From Chloroflexi bacterium UBA4730 (GTDB lineage Bacteria; Chloroflexota; Limnocylindria; P2-11E), in contig DHJC01000063.1 of NCBI GenBank assembly GCA_002404155.1, forward strand, positions 1 through 8,041: a stretch of 8,041 bases of DNA, written 5' to 3'. The stretch's first letter is position 1, and each line of letters begins with the position of its first letter. Position numbers and translations under genes: made by a program. Of the stretch, positions 5,041-8,041 are shown one piece after another. The notes under the pieces were generated by a model. It worked only from the letters and a program-made list of their open reading frames with translations, was not told where the DNA came from and did not search any database.

Positions 5041-8001
5041 ACCGAAGCACGGGAAGAGCGCCGCCTCGTGACCTGCGTCTTCATCGACATCGTTGGATCG
5101 ACTGACCTCACCGTGCGGCTCGGTCCGGAACGGCTGAAGGGCGCGCTCAACGCTGCGTTTGCCGAGGTGAGCGCCCGCATCGTCGCCGAGGGCGGCATCG
5201 TCGAGAAGTACATCGGCGACGCGGTGTACGCGCTCTTCGGGGCACCCATCGCGCATGCTGACGACCCGCTCCGCGCGCTCCGCGCGGCGCACGCCTGCCG
5301 ACTGTGGGCCGCCACGCCTGACTCGCCGTTCGGGCTGCGCATCGGGATCGAGACCGGCGAGGCGGTCGTAGATCTCTCGGCGGTCGAGTCCACGCATCAG
5401 CGGATGAGCGTCGGACAGGTGGTAAATGCGGCGGCGCGGCTCGAACAGGCGGCAGAGCCGGGGCAGGTGCTCGTGGGACCGACGTGCCGGCGAGCGGCGG
5501 AAGGCGCGCGGTTCCGGCCGCTCGGCGAGATGTCGTTCAAAGGACTTCCGCCGATGACGGTGTGGGAGCTCGAGTTGCCGGGCGAGGCGCCACCGAGCGT
5601 CGACCTGCCCTTCGTCGGCCGTCGGAGCGAACTCGAGATCCTCGACCTCGCGTACCGCCGGAGTGGCCAGCGGGCGGTCCTGGCGCTGGTGAGTGGCCCT
5701 CCAGGTCAGGGAAAGACCCGCGCGGTCCGCGAGTTCCTCGAGCGGATCGGGCGACCGTTCCTCCTCGCGCGCTTCCGTCCGCTCGGCGAGATCGGCGCCG
5801 GTGCGGCGTGGGGCCAGCTCCTGGGCGGACTGGGTGTCGACCGCGACGCCGTCGCCGCGGAACTTGCCTCGATCGATGATTCGGCCGACCGGGACCGGAT
5901 CCTTCGCGGGGTCTTGCACAGTGCGGGGATCGCGCCGGACGACCAGCTACGCCGAATGCAGAACGAAGAGCGCACCGACGAGATCGTTCACGCGTGGCGC
6001 CGCTACTTCGCGGCCCGCTCGCCGGACGCGCCGCCGGTCGTCTGGCTCGAGGACCTTCATTGGGCCGACGACGCGTCGGTGCGGATCGTCGACCGGCTCA
6101 CGCTGTCGAGCGGTCCGCTCTTCCTTGTCGCGACGGCCCGGCCGGAGTTCGTACAGGCCGCCGGGCTGCGTCCGAGCGGAGACCGGTTCTTCGTCGAGCT
6201 CGAGCCGCTCGACCACGAGGACGCGCTGGAGCTCGCCGGGCACGCCGGCGCCGCGGACCTCACGACGATCGAGCGCGCGCAGGGGAATCCGTTGTTCATC
6301 GTCGAGCTCGCGCGGACCGCCGAGCACGGGACCGAGCTACCGCTCACGTTGCAGGGCGCCCTCGGCGCCCGCCTCGACGAGCTTGGCGCCGCCGATCGCG
6401 AGCTGCTCTCGAGCGCGGCGGTCGTGGGCGAGACGTTCGACGTCGCTGACGCCACCTTCCTCACGAGCCGGGATGCCGCCGAGGTGGGCCCCGCGCTCGC
6501 GCGGCTGGCGGACCTCCTGTACTTGCGCCGCGTGGAGCATGCCTATCGCTTCCATCACGCGCTGCTCCGCGACGTGGCCTATGGGCGGCTGCTGGTGGCG
6601 GATCGAATGCGGATCCACGCCCGGATCGCCCGCGAGCGAGCCGAGGAGATGGATCCGGACCGGCGTGCGCATCACTGGTGGGAAGCGCTTCGCCCGCCGG
6701 ACGACGAGTGGGTCTGGACCGATGCCACAGCGCGCGCGGGACTGCGCGCTGAGGCGGCGGCGGCGCAGCTCGAGTCAGCGGATCTCCACGTCGAGCACTA
6801 CGAACCTGCCCAAGCGCGTGGTCTTCTCGATCGTGCCGCGCAGCTGGCTGACACCGACGCGCTGCGCGCACGCATCGATCGCACGCGCGGGCGCCTCGCC
6901 ACGCTCGAGGCGAACGGCGACGACTCCTGGGCGCATTTCTCGCGTGCGCTGGCGTTCCACCGGAGCGCGGGGAACGTTCCGCCTGACCTCTACGCGGAGC
7001 TTCTCCGCGCGCCGATCCAGCTCGACGGTTCGTTCCGCTCCCGCCCACCCGACGACACCGTCCGGGGCCTGCTCGAGGAAGGCGAGGCGGTCGCTCGCGC
7101 ACGGGGCGACGCGGCGGTGCTCGCACGGCTCCAGATGCTGCGCGGGATGCTCGACGGTGATCTCACCCTCGCGAGCGCCGCGGTTCGCGCGGCCAAGGAC
7201 GCGCTACCCGTCGCCGATCAGGCCGCGATGCTCGCGCAGCTCGCGCAGATGCAGTTCGGCGCCGCGGACTTCGTGGGGATGACCGCGACCGCAGCGCGGC
7301 TCGGCGAGCTCTCGGACGCGATCACCGATCCCGAGGTCGCGCTCGGGCCTCGCCGACGCGTCGCCATATGGCGCGGCGATCTTCCCGAGGCCCACCGCTT
7401 GGCCGACGAGCTCGCCCGCCGCACGCGCGCCGCCGGACCCCATATCTCGTCCCACGCCCTCGGGGTGCAGGCCTGGCAGGCGGAATACGAAGGCGACTGG
7501 GCCACCGTCCGCCGGCTCGCCGGTGAGTTCCTCGCATTAGCACGGGCGAACGAGGGAACGACGTTCTGCGCCGGGGGCGGGTCCCTGGTCCTGGCAGCGG
7601 GTTCGATCGCCGAGGCGCGCGCGGGCCGGATGGACGAGGCCCGTGCACTCCTCGATCGCGCGCGCGCTTACATCCGCGAACCCGACGAGCTTCACCAGCT
7701 CGGGACAGCGAGCGCGATTCTCGGAGACCGCGCCGTCGCGCCGGCGCCCGAAGCTCGCTGGGGCTGGGAGGACCACGCGATCGCCTGCGTGATCAGCGGC
7801 GACGGGGAACGGGCCGCCGCGATCCTGCCGCGGCTCGATCAATGGGCCGAGCAAGGATCGTGGCTCTCCGGCGCGATCGCCGATGCCGTCCGCGACGAGC
7901 TCGCTGGCCGCGGCCCGTCCGGTTCGGGACATGCTCGGCTCCGCGAGCGTGGTTACAACGGGCCGAGCGACGTGCTCGGGATGCGCTCGGCCGGCGGCTG
8001 A
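5038..8001 (+). CDS. Class III cyclase fused to STAND-type ATPase and helical-repeat C-terminus
   Basis: A 987-residue soluble protein. Residues 6-180 form a cyclase domain: metal Asp17 (FIDIVGST) and Asp61 (EKYIGDAVYALFG), Lys57 at the purine-selecting position, Asn130 and Arg134 (VVNAAARLE). The second selecting Asp is Met123, a deviation common in this fused type. FVGRRSELE (192-200) opens an AAA_16/STAND ATPase: Walker A GPPGQGKT (220-227), Walker B VVWLEDLHWAD (334-344), ATARPEF (365-371), QGNPLFIVEL (415-424) and YRFHHALLRDVAYG (503-516). From about 565 to the end it is Ala-rich paired helices of TPR type, probably for ligand or partner binding. Similar mycobacterial cyclase-ATPases end in a LuxR helix-turn-helix; here there is none, so output is probably the cyclic nucleotide itself or protein contacts. 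The ATG at 5038 leaves the usual short lead before the first strand. An ATG 18 codons upstream (4984) is an alternative, without a ribosome site. Confidence 0.9.
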   Translation: MTEAREERRLVTCVFIDIVGSTDLTVRLGPERLKGALNAAFAEVSARIVAEGGIVEKYIGDAVYALFGAPIAHADDPLRALRAAHACRLWAATPDSPFGLRIGIETGEAVVDLSAVESTHQRMSVGQVVNAAARLEQAAEPGQVLVGPTCRRAAEGARFRPLGEMSFKGLPPMTVWELELPGEAPPSVDLPFVGRRSELEILDLAYRRSGQRAVLALVSGPPGQGKTRAVREFLERIGRPFLLARFRPLGEIGAGAAWGQLLGGLGVDRDAVAAELASIDDSADRDRILRGVLHSAGIAPDDQLRRMQNEERTDEIVHAWRRYFAARSPDAPPVVWLEDLHWADDASVRIVDRLTLSSGPLFLVATARPEFVQAAGLRPSGDRFFVELEPLDHEDALELAGHAGAADLTTIERAQGNPLFIVELARTAEHGTELPLTLQGALGARLDELGAADRELLSSAAVVGETFDVADATFLTSRDAAEVGPALARLADLLYLRRVEHAYRFHHALLRDVAYGRLLVADRMRIHARIARERAEEMDPDRRAHHWWEALRPPDDEWVWTDATARAGLRAEAAAAQLESADLHVEHYEPAQARGLLDRAAQLADTDALRARIDRTRGRLATLEANGDDSWAHFSRALAFHRSAGNVPPDLYAELLRAPIQLDGSFRSRPPDDTVRGLLEEGEAVARARGDAAVLARLQMLRGMLDGDLTLASAAVRAAKDALPVADQAAMLAQLAQMQFGAADFVGMTATAARLGELSDAITDPEVALGPRRRVAIWRGDLPEAHRLADELARRTRAAGPHISSHALGVQAWQAEYEGDWATVRRLAGEFLALARANEGTTFCAGGGSLVLAAGSIAEARAGRMDEARALLDRARAYIREPDELHQLGTASAILGDRAVAPAPEARWGWEDHAIACVISGDGERAAAILPRLDQWAEQGSWLSGAIADAVRDELAGRGPSGSGHARLRERGYNGPSDVLGMRSAGG

Positions 8002-8041
8002 GAGCGCGGCCGACTCGAGGACCCGGCTGGTCATCGACCGG

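Noticed and set aside
4569..5919. Long minus-strand ORFs across the two cyclase genes
   Set aside because: Antisense shadows of strong coding frames in high-GC DNA; Arg-rich with no domain.
5693..7282. 529-codon + strand ORF inside the cyclase-ATPase gene
   Set aside because: Off-frame Ser/Arg-rich shadow of the cyclase-ATPase frame, which carries all recognisable motifs.
3712..8001. CBASS or Pycsar-type defence system
   Set aside because: The cyclases are signalling-type class III enzymes, one membrane-bound and one STAND-fused; no effector typical of those systems is in the window.

Overview
The window is high-GC bacterial DNA, GC-rich almost throughout, with Ala/Arg/Leu-rich proteins and frequent GTG starts. 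Two genes have no Shine-Dalgarno sequence but a -10-like hexamer about 7 nt before the start, which suggests leaderless mRNAs. This fits Actinomycetota or Chloroflexota-type soil bacteria. The phylum cannot be fixed from the sequence alone.

Layout, left to right. (1) 20-304 (-): small three-helix membrane protein. (2) 305-616: non-coding, with a GC-rich hairpin, an 11-bp direct repeat and a cluster of TACCGCA motifs. (3) 617-1450 (-): PIG-L/LmbE-fold protein whose zinc and catalytic motifs are degenerate. It is divergent, with a 35-bp gap, from (4) 1486-1902 (+): a cysteine-free ArsR-type regulator with a perfect TTGCA-N5-TGCAA inverted repeat 44 bp ahead of its start. The regulator overlaps (ATGA) a 28-codon ORF. 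(5) 1986-2258: lower-GC junction holding the first copy of a ~67-bp repeat and an isolated tRNA 3' half. (6) 2259-3303 (-): orphan NitT/TauT (NMT1/SsuA-like) substrate-binding lipoprotein. Its Tat/lipoprotein signal is in a different frame from the mature domain, so there is a single-base frameshift. (7) 3304-3711: gene-poor region with the second repeat copy, which lies inside a 46-codon protein-like ORF or gene remnant. (8) 3712-4965 (+): six-helix membrane class III nucleotidyl cyclase. (9) 5038-8001 (+): soluble class III cyclase fused to a STAND-type P-loop ATPase and a helical TPR-like C-terminus.

The right half looks like a signalling locus. Two class III cyclases stand in tandem, one membrane-anchored and one under an ATPase/repeat scaffold, separated by 72 bp. 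The left and middle part looks like accessory DNA with recombination scars: a tRNA fragment, long direct repeats around the substrate-binding gene, a frameshift, truncated ORFs and a decayed enzyme. I see no CRISPR array, transposase, integrase, rRNA or complete tRNA.
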